The notes under the pieces are model-generated. The model made no database searches and was not told the DNA's origin. It saw nothing but the letters and a program-made list of their open reading frames with translations. Positions 39,341 through 49,933 of a DNA stretch of 64,000 nucleotides are shown here, piece by piece. The stretch covers positions 868,001 to 932,000 of the forward strand of contig OX595986.1 of NCBI GenBank assembly GCA_951394045.1, read 5' to 3'. How positions within the stretch are numbered: the stretch's first letter is position 1; each line of letters starts with the position of its first letter. The stretch comes from Nitzschia sp. DOCU1 (taxonomy: Eukaryota; Bacillariophyta; Bacillariophyceae; Bacillariales; Bacillariaceae). The translations under genes were made by a program, and so were the position numbers.

Positions 39341-40866
39341 ATGTTGTTGCCTGATTTGCTGACGAAGGATGAGTTCCTGCTTCGTACTAAGGAACAAACG
39401 AGCGAGTGGTTGGACAATGTGAACAAGCAACTTCTGGATCAGATTGGAGGTACCGAAGGACACAAATTGTTTGATTGGACAGTCACGGAACTGTTGGAAT
39501 TGGTAGCATGGGTCGAAAACTTTCGTGAAACCATTGAAGAGTCCTTTCCCAACATTGGAGAACACACGTCCAAAAAGACATATTTTGATGAAGTACATGA
39601 TTCGGCAAAGGATGAGTTCTTGATTCGTACCAAGGAACAAACGGATGAGTGGTTGGACAATGTGTACCCGTAAGTATTGCGTGAGGCCTGGACTTTTGGA
39701 GAACAATTGTGGCATTTACTGACACTTGTCGTCTTGTTTGCAATGCGGACCATACCAAGAATCAGACATCGAAAGGCCATCTTATTACTTCGCTTTGCGA
39801 GGACGTTTATTCCTTGGCTACCGTTCAGCTTCGTACGATTCGTGAACGTTTGACGCGACGTTCCGAAACGTGTGTTCAAGCGGCCGGTGTTATTTTTAAG
39901 AGCTTGTACGAAAAGCAAATTGTTTTGCGCAACAACTTTTTGCAAGACTTTGAAACATGTTGTGCGGCAGCTAACGACTTTATCCGTATGAGTGAAAGGT
40001 GCGAAGAAATCTTGAGTGATCTTGTGGTGGCAGAATGCAATCCTAGCCCGGTGGTGTCGTCTGAGGCAGCACTTGATGAGCAGTCAGCTGTCCTGGTGAA
40101 ATTGTACAGTTCTGATGCTGTCTTTGCCGCCCAAAAGGTTCATCTCTACATTTTCGAGCCGATTGAAGAGGCAGTTGGCGAAGAACTCTTCAGCGAATCG
40201 TGGCTAGACGAGTTGATCAACAACGAAATGGCATTGACGGTGGTCCGCACATTGGAAGATTTCATGTCGGATTTGGAGATTTTCATGGACGAGCGAATGG
40301 TGGGCAACACTTTGGATGCTTTGGTCACGGCGACGGTCAACTTCTACATCAAAACGTTAATCCGAAAGTCGGACGCTCACAACAACAACAATAATGGTAT
40401 ATGGTCGGACAATCAGCGGGCTTTGGATCGCATCCGTGGTGATATAACTCTCATGAAGGAATATTTTGAGAGTTTGGCGCCGTCGTATCCTTCCTTGGGT
40501 CAAACGATTGAACCAGAATTTGAAGTGCTAGATACTATTCATGAGCTGTTGGCGATTGCCGCCGGGGCTTCTTGCTCAACTGACCGAGACTTCGTCATTG
40601 CCCTTCAAAAGAGAGTCATGAACCTCGCCATTACAAAATTAATGGTGGGGGATCTTTGGCACTTGGTAAAGCCACAGGACGAAAAGGCAATTTATGAACT
40701 GGTTGAGTCGATGGTAGATGAAATTGCGGGCGTTGCTCCGAACGACGAGACGGCCGTCGATGTCGCGTTGGCGCGTCAAACCGTACCTGGCTTACGTTTG
40801 GACCAAGAATTGGCGAAGATTTACGATCAACGTCGGCGGAACAGGGGGCGGGAGAGGCCGTCTTGA
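39341..40866 (+). pseudogene. SEC6-like exocyst subunit, 5'-truncated
   Basis: The exocyst tethers secretory vesicles to the plasma membrane. The order and spacing of helices match the C-terminal half of plant SEC6: ELLELVAWVENF, then TKEQTDEWLDNV, HLITSLCEDVYSLATVQL, VVRTLEDFMSDLEIFMDERM and LDRIRGDITLMKEYFESL. Two frames are joined by an intron starting near 39,665-39,670. The donor GTAAGT at 39670 has no acceptor at normal intron length in the right phase; GTGTAC at 39664 to CAAG at 39759 would keep frame. The N-terminal ~300 residues of SEC6 are missing, and stop codons lie upstream. The 5' edge repeats an internal segment (KDEFLLRTKEQTSEWLDNV). It may be a partial paralogue or pseudogene; it could also be a lineage-specific short protein. 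Confidence 0.55.
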
Positions 40867-41084
40867 ACTGATGGCGTCAAACAACTTCAAACTTTTGACA
40901 ATTGCGTTGAAGAAGAATCAGAGGCGAGCAGTAAGTGTTCACAAATCAAGTGGCCTCAAACCGATGTCAGGATCTTAATTATATTATGCATGTAGCATTG
41001 GCCTTCCACCTCGAGAAACAATTTCACTATAGTCTGACAGAAGTAGTAGAAGAATTAGAAAATAGGGGTGCGACGACGACACTC

Positions 41085-41572
41085 CTCCTCCTCGTCCTGC
41101 TACTAATGGATTATTTCAAGTCCGAGACAAAGGGAATACACTTCTTTGTTCAGCATCTCTATTTCTAGTTTTGTGATCAGATCTTCAGCTAATCACACAT
41201 CAAAGTCACGCCTGAATCGTCATCGAGTTGTCTGTCCAAATGGTTGTCTCAAGCTAGAGTGGCAGGTTCAACTTTCGTCAATCGATTCGTCCGACCTCAT
41301 GTCGCGCGACAATGGAGCGCGCGAGCGGTTGATATGGGCAGATGACTGATCCGAGTCAGAATGGAATCGGAACGATACTTTCGTAAGAATTTGTTTCCCC
41401 GGCAAGATCGATGATGATTCGCAAGCAATGATTCCTTCTTTCCTTTCGCGAGATATTTCATTCATCATCACCCACCATTACTCTTTCCTTCGCTGACACC
41501 TCTTATTTTGCAAGACACAGGACATCCGTCCTCCTCGATATAGACCCGGTGCTTCTCGTCTACTGAATTCAC
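41085..41572. repeat. Direct repeat of the RING-H2 gene 2 upstream region, copy 1 (empty site)
   Basis: This ~488-bp block (R plus P) recurs as 41573-41921 (R) and 43436-43578 (P), split there by a 1.5-kb insertion. Here the two parts are continuous: GCAATGATTCCTTCTTTCC. Identity is nearly complete. Confidence 0.9.
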
Positions 41573-43578
41573 ACTCCTCCTCCTGCTACTGTAATGGATT
41601 ATTTCAAGTCCGAGACAAAGGGAATACACTTCTTTGTTCAGCATCTCTATTTCTAGTTTTGTGATCAGATCTTCAGCTAATCACACATCAAAGTCACGCC
41701 TGAATCGTCATCGAGTTGTCTGTCCAAATGGTTGTCTCAAGCTAGAGTGGCAGGTTCAACTTTCGTCAATCGATTCGTCCGACCTCATGTCGCGCGACAA
41801 TGGAGCGCGCGAGCGGTTGATATGGGCAGATGACTGATCCGAGTCAGAATGGAATCGGAACGATACTTTCGTAAGAATTTGTTTCCCCGGGAAGATCGAT
41901 GATGATTCGCAAGCAATGATTCTATGGGACTCACATCCCGTAGAAACATGTCAAGATCGTGACTGCCCCTGGTTCACGAATAGTGTTAATCAAAGTAGTC
42001 CACCTTGGCATCTCATTTTCGGGCGCGAACTTGTTCTTGCACGATGACAACACGAAAAGCAATTCGTTCCATCGACCATGGCAATGGTCGGATCACCATA
42101 TCTTCATCAATAGGCCGTATCATTTCGACCGCGTTTAGATATAGATCCAAAACATATCAATAGACCATCCTGCAAAAGGAGTTGAAATGTCAGGCCCTCT
42201 AAGCGTCAAAATTGGTGTAGTAGCAGACGCCATGGTACATTTGAAAACGCTTGCCGCCAATGCAACATTCCGAGACAAGTGGATGCCGCCAGAAGCATGG
42301 GCAAATGCGCTAGATGTGAAATAAGGTGTGTTCTGACAAGACAGTTTGCAAGTCTTTGAATCGAATTGTTGAAGATGGAGGTGGTGTATTCCGTGACCAT
42401 GACAATGGCTTTGTATATATTGCGCGTGCACAACATCACATTTTGAAACCTGGCAAGACAACGAATCAAAGAATGTATTTCTATTCTATATTCTTGTTCT
42501 TTCTATCGGGATAGTAAAGAACTGTACTGTCAGCAGCATCAATGATGACTACTATTAGCTAGTAGTGACAGCTATGTATTGTCCCATTCCATTATATTTG
42601 TTGTGGCGACACCCTCCTACCACTTGTTGATATAGGCCGCAAATTGTTCCATCGACATCCGAATTGTATCTTCTAGTATCGATTGACAACGCCATGCCAA
42701 GTCTCGTAAGGATCCATGTTCCAAAAACTACTAGCCAAGTATTGTCCAGTTTTACCACCCGAAGTAGTAGCCGTTTGAAGAGCACATTGCAAAGGTAGCT
42801 GCACCTTGCCACTCCCTCACTGCGGACCAGACGTGACCTCGTGCAATGCCACTTTAATTCCTTTCGGCTTTCGGACGGAAATGCCAGCAATTCATTGATG
42901 CAAGGACAACCCGTCGTCGAATCGCCCCTGGAAGTTGAGAGCGCCATTCCGAAATTGTGACTCCGGCAATGCTGTTTGCATTTGCATTCCTTTCTTCGTA
43001 TTGTTGTCTGCGTCGATTGCGTCGTTTGCCTGCACAAGTAGTTTGTAGACGTCCTAAACCGACCTATTGAGATTGCAATTGCTGAATCATGGATTGCTGC
43101 TCCAAATTGGACGCAAAGAGAGCAACACCGGCGGTGTCTCGACTGGAACTGTGGCTTCTTTCAAGCACTTTTGAAGCGTAGGATGAAGAGGAACTGCATT
43201 AAAGGTTGGCATGATAGCAGCAAATGGGAGGACAAGATGACAACCGATTGTGAATCGAAGTGCATCTCGATGCGATGATGCATTTTGTAAATGTCGTTTT
43301 CGCCACATACGTCAGTCTTTTTGTTGTTCGGATGGGTCTAACTGGCATTCGAATGTGTCGATCATTGCCATGGCGTACGCACGCGCCTGCACGCCCGATT
43401 GAGATGTTTTGGTAGGATGTGAGTCAGTCCCATAGATTCCTTCTTTCCTTTCGCGAGATATTTCATTCATCATCACCCACCATTACTCTTTCCTTCGCTG
43501 ACACCTCTTATTTTGCAAGACACAGGACATCCGTCCTCCTCGATATAGACCCGGTGCTTCTCGTCTGCTGAATTCAGG
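41573..43578. repeat. Direct repeat, copy 2, interrupted by an inserted element
   Basis: The R part (to 41921) and P part (from 43436) match copy 1. The P part runs up to about 34 bp before the ATG of the RING-H2 gene 2, so it is that gene's own upstream sequence. Confidence 0.88.
41922..43435. mobile_element. 1.5-kb inverted-repeat DNA element with ATT target duplication
   Basis: The element starts CTATGGGACTCACATCC and ends GGATGTGAGTCAGTCCCATAG, giving inverted termini with one 3-nt gap. It is flanked by ATT on both sides, and the uninterrupted site with one ATT exists in copy 1 of the surrounding repeat. A 3-bp duplication fits several cut-and-paste groups (for example Harbinger, CACTA). 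Interior frames (minus strand, up to 160 codons) have no motif I recognise, so it is probably non-autonomous or decayed. Confidence 0.8.
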
Positions 43579-43611
43579 TTCATAATAGAGATCCATGTCG
43601 CGAGGGAAGCA

Positions 43612-44591
43612 ATGGTGCCGTTCCTACCAACCATGACGTACACCAGGAGACTCACGATCTTTTTTCTAGCCCTCTATGAATGCTGTTTCGTGGCTTTCGG
43701 TCAGTATTCTCGATCCGAACCTTGCCTACGAGCAGAGTCCTTCATAGTGATCCTTTGGAGAGAACCTCTATCCGGCAATTTCTCGATTGTCAAGAGGCTG
43801 GAACAAGATGAGATAATCAAAATACCCGGCGTACAGTTTCGAAAGCTGTACGACCTGGATCAACAGGATGTAGCCGAAATACACAGCAACTCTCTACGGA
43901 GTGAAGTTACGGCCACGCCGGGTATTCTGGCGATGGAAGGTGATGGGATCAGGGACGATGTTTTTCTTTGGCCGCTGGAAGGAGACAGCAATGACACAAG
44001 CCTCGATTCCGCACCGCTTTTCTATGCCTGGGAATGCAGCTGCCACTCCAACTCTTCTAATGGTATTATTCCTACAGTATATTGTCCTCTTGCAATCTCC
44101 ACATGCCTTCGGCCTTCTCGTTCGCAACAAGAGAGTCGTGTTCCTGGATGTCGAAATGTTCCCAAAGCCTATGACTTTCATCGATACAGCGTTCTCTTCT
44201 TGGCGTGTTGGTTCTTTATGCTGCTTGCTTCGCTGTGCACGTCCAACGTGGGAGCCTCCTTGTTTGGATATTTGGTATCCAAATGCTATCCAAACTATAA
44301 CGAACAAGTTATTGATAGGCTCCTCCGGCACCACCCGGATCGAGTACGGCACATGATTCGATCCTTTCTTGTGCGGCAACAACGTGCGTTGGAAGAAATG
44401 AGATATCAAATGGAACTGGCACGATCCGCAGCGGCAACTAACGAAGAAAATCAAGGAGGGCGACAAGGGGAAGACGGGTCACCAGCTACTACGGGTGGAA
44501 CTAGCAGCGACACAGAAGCGAAGGTGGGAACAGTGACAAGCTTGGTGCTTCGAACAACGGTCTACAAATCACCATGCCATCGTCCACAACC

Positions 44592-44627
<36 letters not shown>

Positions 44628-44910
44628 GTCGGAGAACGAGGACGACGACGATTCGTCCAGCGAGGAGGGTGAGGATACTTGTGCCATATGCTTTGTCGCT
44701 TTTGTAGATGGAGATCGGGTGGGCTGCCTAAAATGCAGCCATCGCTTTCACAAGGAATGCTTGAAGATGTGGTTGAAGCGACGAAACGCATGCCCCCTCT
44801 GCCAAACGGAAGAGGTGGCAGAACCTCGTTATGACGAGATTGTATCGGATACTGAAGAGTCGACGGTGCGGGGGGAAGACAGTGGCGACTCGACAAGTTC
44901 TCCCTCTTGA
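43612..44910 (+). CDS. Membrane RING-H2 protein with conserved lumenal Cys domain (family member 2)
   Basis: Same architecture as family member 1, 432 residues, single exon. The N-terminal signal sequence (RRLTIFFLALYECCFVAFG) contains VAF, so plastid-complex targeting is a remote alternative. Lumenal block: FIVILWRE...GNFSIVKRL, then FYAWECSCH and TVYCPLAISTCLRP. Membrane helix: VLFLACWFFMLLASLC. Cytosolic linker: VIDRLLRHHPDRVRHMI and TSLVLRTTVY, then an (AAC)n-coded run of Asn and an acidic stretch. RING-H2: CAICFVAF...CSHRFHKECLKMWLKRRNACPLC with the same spacing. MTYTRRL, seven codons downstream, is an alternative start. Its upstream region is a duplicated segment carrying a transposon. 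Confidence 0.88.
44596..44628 (+). repeat. (AAC)n microsatellite coding poly-Asn
   Basis: Eleven AAC codons in a row within the cytosolic linker of RING-H2 protein 2. The length is likely polymorphic. Confidence 0.9.
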
Positions 44911-45329
44911 GATTTATCGAATAATTGATGCAAGTTTGTAGAATTTTGTAAGGGTTAGTTTACCAAATGTTCTGTTGAATCTGAAGGTAAACCTTTTATT
45001 CCCAACCCACCATGGATCAGTCTTTTGATACGGCCCTTGTATTATGTACAATGGTGTCAGTGTTTTTAGGTTTTGTTCCAGTGCCTCAAGTTCTTCCGCA
45101 GTGACTTTCAGATTTATTTGCTCGTAGATTCATGTTGGGTTTCATAAAAGTCGCTGACGGTGTTTTGAAAAGACCGTCGATTTCGCTGATTTCCGTGCAA
45201 TACGGATACTTGGACAACGGAGTTCCATTCTCCTACTAGCTGGAGGAGTTCAGTAACGAACTCGTCACCTGTTGCATAAATGCGAGCCTTGCCGTGAATT
45301 GGCTGTTCTGTACGGCCGTTTGTTCCCAT
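44911..45329. other. Spacer with a possible decayed copy of the bestrophin gene 3' end
   Basis: On the minus strand about 45,070-45,260 resembles the end of the bestrophin gene beside it: NTVSDFYETQ parallels EETDGDFMEPN, and VTAEELEALEQN parallels VAAEEFEAFENQ. The matching parts lie in different frames. Confidence 0.4.
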
Positions 45330-46975
45330 TTATACATAAGCATCCGTTTCCTCTTGCTGATTCTCAAATGCCTCAAATTCCTCTGCAGCAACCTCAACAA
45401 ACTGATCGTACAGTTTCTTATTCGGTTCCATGAAGTCGCCATCCGTTTCTTCGGTGTCCGTCATATCGCTCATTACGTCCATGTCGGTGTTATTCATCCC
45501 AAGAACGAACTCATATGCTGGTGGAGTATTCAGGATTGCCTTGGCTTCTTCGAGTTCCACGAGTTCCTCCTCATCGGTTGGTTCTTGCAGAGCTTCTTTC
45601 TCTTGCTCCTCTCGGGCAGTAGCTTCCTCCACAGTATACCCCTCTTCAGGGAGGATAAATTCATCAAGGTCGCCAGACTTGATCATTGCCATGGAAAGAG
45701 GCATATCCTCCAAACCATAAAACCATCGCATCGATCCGGCGTTTGTCTCAGCAATAATTGTGCTGACCATGATGGGGTCATCCCCCTTCCAGAAGTTTTC
45801 ATTATGAAATGGATCTAAAAATCGTTTTGCCAAATCAAAGAGTCCTTGGTATGTTGTCGTCAAGAGAATCGACCCTACAACGCCCATTGGTAAGGATAGG
45901 CCTGACGAAAAAGCCATGACAGGATAGGCCCACAGGAGAACATCGACCAGTACTTGAACAATGTGCGCATATGCAAAAGGAAGACGGGCCCGCAAGACGA
46001 CCGACATATAATTTCCCTGCCCTCTGATCTCCTGAATTCTTTGAAAAAGGTTCTGCTCAAATCCATAACCACCATCCAAGTGCCCAGCCTTGACGGCATC
46101 CAGCGCAGTCCGGAAACACCACATCAATACTTCATTGTGGCGAGACGTCGGTGATATTTTAGAAGAAATAAGATACTCTCGTTCCTTTGCAGTCAAAAGG
46201 CCGCGTGCGACCATGCGCCGCAACCCTTGAGGGGTAATGAGAGGCCGATGCGATCTGGTAATGGCGGCGTAGCTCAGAAGGGTGAAAACACGAATATATC
46301 GAGCAATTACCAACAAAATCTTTCGACTCTGGGGAGTGTAACGAGAAGAGTCGCGAGGATCCTTTGGATCGATCCTTCGGGCCGCGCCGGCAACAGCCAT
46401 GCTGAAATCACTTAGCCGCCCTTGAACAGTGTACGCAATATCCAAGCATTTTCTCCAACACGAGTACGCTGTTTTATTTGGGGGTGAGGTCATCGAATTG
46501 ATACGTCGGCCACCGGCTCTCCGCTTCAGCCAAGCTTACCTTCGTTCAGGAAGAATGTAATAGTGAAGGAAGTAATTCCCAAAATATGACTCCAAATACG
46601 ATCTGATCCCACACAAGCATTCTGTAGGCCAGGGCTTTGCTTGAATAGAAGATACACCAATACAGCCCAGATCCCATGTCTCATGGCCGACTTCCAGGTC
46701 TCTGATAAAACAGTGCCCTTCCAATGGCGCCAGATGGCCTTGCTCGACGGATCAAATTGCTTCATGATGGGCCTCCGGGCCGAGGTTCGGAGACTTTCAT
46801 CCAAAATTCGGTCCAGTAAATCTTGTGTCGTAATCTTCTCCACGACTTTTCCATCCAAATCAAAGACCATCGGAAGCGGCGACGTCCGCCTCGTCACCCT
46901 CGCATTGTTCCACGAACTCGGCGGGGCAAACGCTGCGACTTGGACAACTGCGAAGAGAGTTAACAGACTCTTCAT
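45330..46975 (-). CDS. Plastid bestrophin-like anion channel
   Basis: Bestrophins are pentameric anion channels; diatom and algal plastid forms are linked to chloride or bicarbonate movement across thylakoid membranes. Exons 46540-46975 and 45330-46468 flank a 71-bp intron, giving 524 residues. The N-terminus is a signal peptide ending in VAAFAPPSS, a diatom ASAFAP-type cleavage motif, followed by a Ser/Arg-rich transit stretch. Family features include an early membrane pair (SAMRHGIWAVLVYLLF; ILGITSFTITFFL), a conserved RLPFAYAHIVQVLVDVLLWAYP segment, and the acidic-flanked FLDPFHNENFWKG near the channel's cytosolic belt. A long acidic C-terminal tail follows. Bicarbonate as the transported ion is inferred from family work in other algae. 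Confidence 0.85.
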
Positions 46976-47970
46976 GTCTAACCTGAAAATCCTATCGTGA
47001 AATCCTTCGTCTTTGTCTAGAACGATATCGCGTCGTCGATATGGTTAGAGTATCAATAGAATCGTATACAAATGGGTGTCGTCGCTAGCGAAACAGGCCA
47101 GCAACGAAATTACCGTTTGTCCGATCAAACGAGAAAGGGGCGAAACCATCTGTTCGTCCGCCACGTCACCAGGCACGCGCGAATAAACCACGCATGTGAA
47201 CCAGTCGACTTCAACCTCGCGGCTCGCTTAAACACGGACGACGGATCGACGTTTACTCGAGCTATTCTAAACTCACCGGATACTAAGATATGGTGCAACC
47301 GGTCGTCGTTTGGGGCTAATGAATATATACTATTATTAAAGCAGCGAAAAGTGCGCACTATCCATTTAGCAGCTACCTGGACGATCGGAAAGGAACGATC
47401 TCGCCAAATTGCCGAAGCGATAACGGCTACCTGGAAAGGCAGCTGAGTCTCACGACTCATCCGACTTTTCACCCATTAGGGATCATCAGCGCTCGTCTGC
47501 ACACCTACAGAGACGATGAAACCGAGCTTTGTGCTTGCATCCCTCATCAATTTCATTGAGTGAGTTTATGAGGTGGTGGGCTGCTGCCAAGATAGTAGTG
47601 GATCGCTATGATGTCGAGGAGCAGAAATAGTAGGAAGGAGATTCAATGATACTATGCCACCTAATCGTGGCTTATCTCAGGTCCCGCAAGAAATCGCGGA
47701 CATCAAGGAAAGCGTGCCTCTCTAATCTGTCGAAGGATCATTGCTGGTTGACGGAATGGTCGCCCCAATTATTGGTCCAACTGCTCGTCCTGTAGAGGTT
47801 TGCGAGATGACGGTGTGTTGATTCTTCACAGAATATCCAAGCTTTTGAAGATATAGGAAGGAGATTCCAAGAACAAACGAGTTCTTCTTGTATATATAAT
47901 CCACTCGCGGATAAAGTCGGGTAATTGCCAACCCATCCGACACGACCTCGTCTTCTACTCCATCTAGTAG
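46976..47970. other. Intergenic, no gene seen
   Basis: About 1 kb between the bestrophin gene start and the sulfotransferase stop. One 124-codon frame on the plus strand (47072-47446) lacks any motif and biased composition. Confidence 0.45.
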
Positions 47971-49287
47971 CTAGTCGTCCCAAACACCCCGCCATTCCTC
48001 TCCAAGTAAATCTGCCAACTCGTCATTGAAGGGTTTGTAAAGTTGCTTCAAGTAGACCCGGGTTCGATTGTCCATTGGAGGATACCACTGCTTGACAACC
48101 TTCAGCGGCCCCAACTGTTCGTCCATTTGCTGATCCGTAAAGCTGTACGGAGGAGCGCCGACGAATTCCAATAGATCACGCATGCCACCATGCTTGTTCT
48201 TTAGAAAGTTTTCATAACATATAATTTTGAGAGAAGTTCCCAGCGGAAAGTGCTTCATATATTCTTTGACCTGTGGGGAATAAAAGCCCCGCGCCAGGCC
48301 CAAGGACGAGTAGTCCTCGTGCTTGCCGTTGACGTTTGTGCCGACTGCAAAGTCAGCTTGATTCCATTCGGTTGCATTGTTCAAGGGTGGGGCAACGAGC
48401 AAGCGCCAGCGTCGTAGTTTTTGCACTTCTTTGGTAATGGTCTCGTCGACTGAAGGATAGGTGGGTCGTTTCGCACCCGAATTCTGCCAATCCATTTTGT
48501 ATGCGGAATAATAGCGAGCAACCGGATCACGCAGAATGATCACAGCCTTGGGAGGGTATGGGTCCAGCATGGCCCGTATTACCGCAGCTTTCTCAGGTCT
48601 GGCTAAAAGCACAGGTGTCTTTTCAAAGACGATCGATTTGGGTCCAATCTTGTCCTGCGGAAACTTTTGAAGATACTTAAAACGATATAGACACTTTTGC
48701 GCTGGTGTCCAAACCAATCGATGAGGCACGGTATTGTCCCAAAAATGTGGTTCGGGTTTTCTGGATCCCACAAGGTGGGGCACTTCACGTAGCAATTTTC
48801 CAATGGCAGTTGTCCCTGCCTTTTGAGCACCGACAATAATGAAATGTGGAAAGGTTGGAAATGTCCACGTTGTGTTTCGGAGCGGACATGTAAAATTCTG
48901 GCCGCGATGATTGCTGGTGGTTCCATTGTGGATATTTATTTGTGATAACAACGTCTGTGGCTCGATGGACGAAGAAGAATTGTCAACGCCGTCGGCGGTT
49001 TGCTGCCCCGAATCTGATGCACGGAATGCCGAACTTCTCGTATGGAAAGACCCGCTTTCGTTGTTTGGCACCGAGGAATCAACGAGATTATTTTTCACTT
49101 TGTCAGAAACCGGAAAGACAATGGAATGGTGCTCGAGTGGGTCCCCATCACTTCCAGCCCAATGACGTGACAAGGAGAAAAATTGATTGACAATAAGGAC
49201 CAGCACGACGATTTTGCTCAAAACAACAAGGGATAATCGTCGTGATCGCTGGGACGATAGAGAACAAACGGAACCATTCACCGACAT
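47971..49287 (-). CDS. Golgi-type membrane sulfotransferase
   Basis: Transfers sulfate from PAPS to a glycan or protein in the Golgi lumen. Type II topology: short basic N-terminus, one membrane helix (LVVLSKIVVLVLIVNQFFS), a Ser-rich stem, then the catalytic domain. The 5'-phosphosulfate loop is GAQKAGTTAI and the 3'-phosphate-binding motif is ILRDPVARYYSAY, as in heparan sulfate and related carbohydrate sulfotransferases. Single exon, 438 residues, the normal size. The acceptor is unknown; diatoms make sulfated polysaccharides, so a glycan acceptor is plausible. Divergent from RING-H2 gene 3. Confidence 0.9.
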   Translation of the reverse strand: MSVNGSVCSLSSQRSRRLSLVVLSKIVVLVLIVNQFFSLSRHWAGSDGDPLEHHSIVFPVSDKVKNNLVDSSVPNNESGSFHTRSSAFRASDSGQQTADGVDNSSSSIEPQTLLSQINIHNGTTSNHRGQNFTCPLRNTTWTFPTFPHFIIVGAQKAGTTAIGKLLREVPHLVGSRKPEPHFWDNTVPHRLVWTPAQKCLYRFKYLQKFPQDKIGPKSIVFEKTPVLLARPEKAAVIRAMLDPYPPKAVIILRDPVARYYSAYKMDWQNSGAKRPTYPSVDETITKEVQKLRRWRLLVAPPLNNATEWNQADFAVGTNVNGKHEDYSSLGLARGFYSPQVKEYMKHFPLGTSLKIICYENFLKNKHGGMRDLLEFVGAPPYSFTDQQMDEQLGPLKVVKQWYPPMDNRTRVYLKQLYKPFNDELADLLGEEWRGVWDD

Positions 49288-49933
49288 GTTGGGACCATAA
49301 TTGTTCTTCTTCTATCTACCTGCGCTCATTGTATATGTATCTCAAGGGTTTGCTGTTACCATCAGTTCGATGCCCGACCGAGGGGAGCATGACTTGTCAT
49401 TCAACAGCGGGTCTTGCTGGACTTATTACTCCATCCAGTCCTTTTGTCGATTTTGTCTTGGTTTTTTGCGCCGGTCACAACTGAATGGCAAAAATTGATG
49501 CCGAGCTCCCCGCGACAGACGGACGGTGTTCGAGGGTACCCGGACGTTTGTGCTTTTCAGCGCAGGCCTGGGCGCGCAATAGCAGGAAAAATGATTGACT
49601 GGATGGACTTCAAAGTTGCTAGAGGGCAGGTCCGCCGCCGCGCGCGCAACACGCCACCGAGATGCGTGACCATGGCACTTCTTTTCTGTGCATTGTTCTG
49701 ACAGCAGTAATCCTGCAGGGATCACTTGTAAGCCTAACAAAGTTCGATAACCAATCGGATAAGGGAAGATCGAATCTCTGAGCTCCATATCTGCCTTTCC
49801 TTGATTTCTTGCCGCAGAGAAAAAGGCATTGAAGCAAGATTCAAGCGCAAAGGCCCCACGTCCAGTGAAGAAGAACGGTCGCACCTCCGTCGGTAACATC
49901 ACTCAACCCAACAAGCTGCGACTAGGAAGGAAG
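49288..49933. promoter_or_regulatory. Shared divergent upstream region (sulfotransferase / RING-H2 3)
   Basis: About 650 bp between divergent starts. A longer frame for RING-H2 protein 3 begins at 49829 but would bury its signal peptide. No defined promoter element is recognised. Confidence 0.35.

Noticed and set aside
41146..41837. Two identical 67-codon frames (41146-41349 and 41634-41837)
   Set aside because: Identity comes from the direct repeat of a promoter region, not from selection on a protein.
47072..47446. 124-codon plus-strand frame between bestrophin and sulfotransferase genes
   Set aside because: No motif and an overlapping antisense frame of equal length; not supported.
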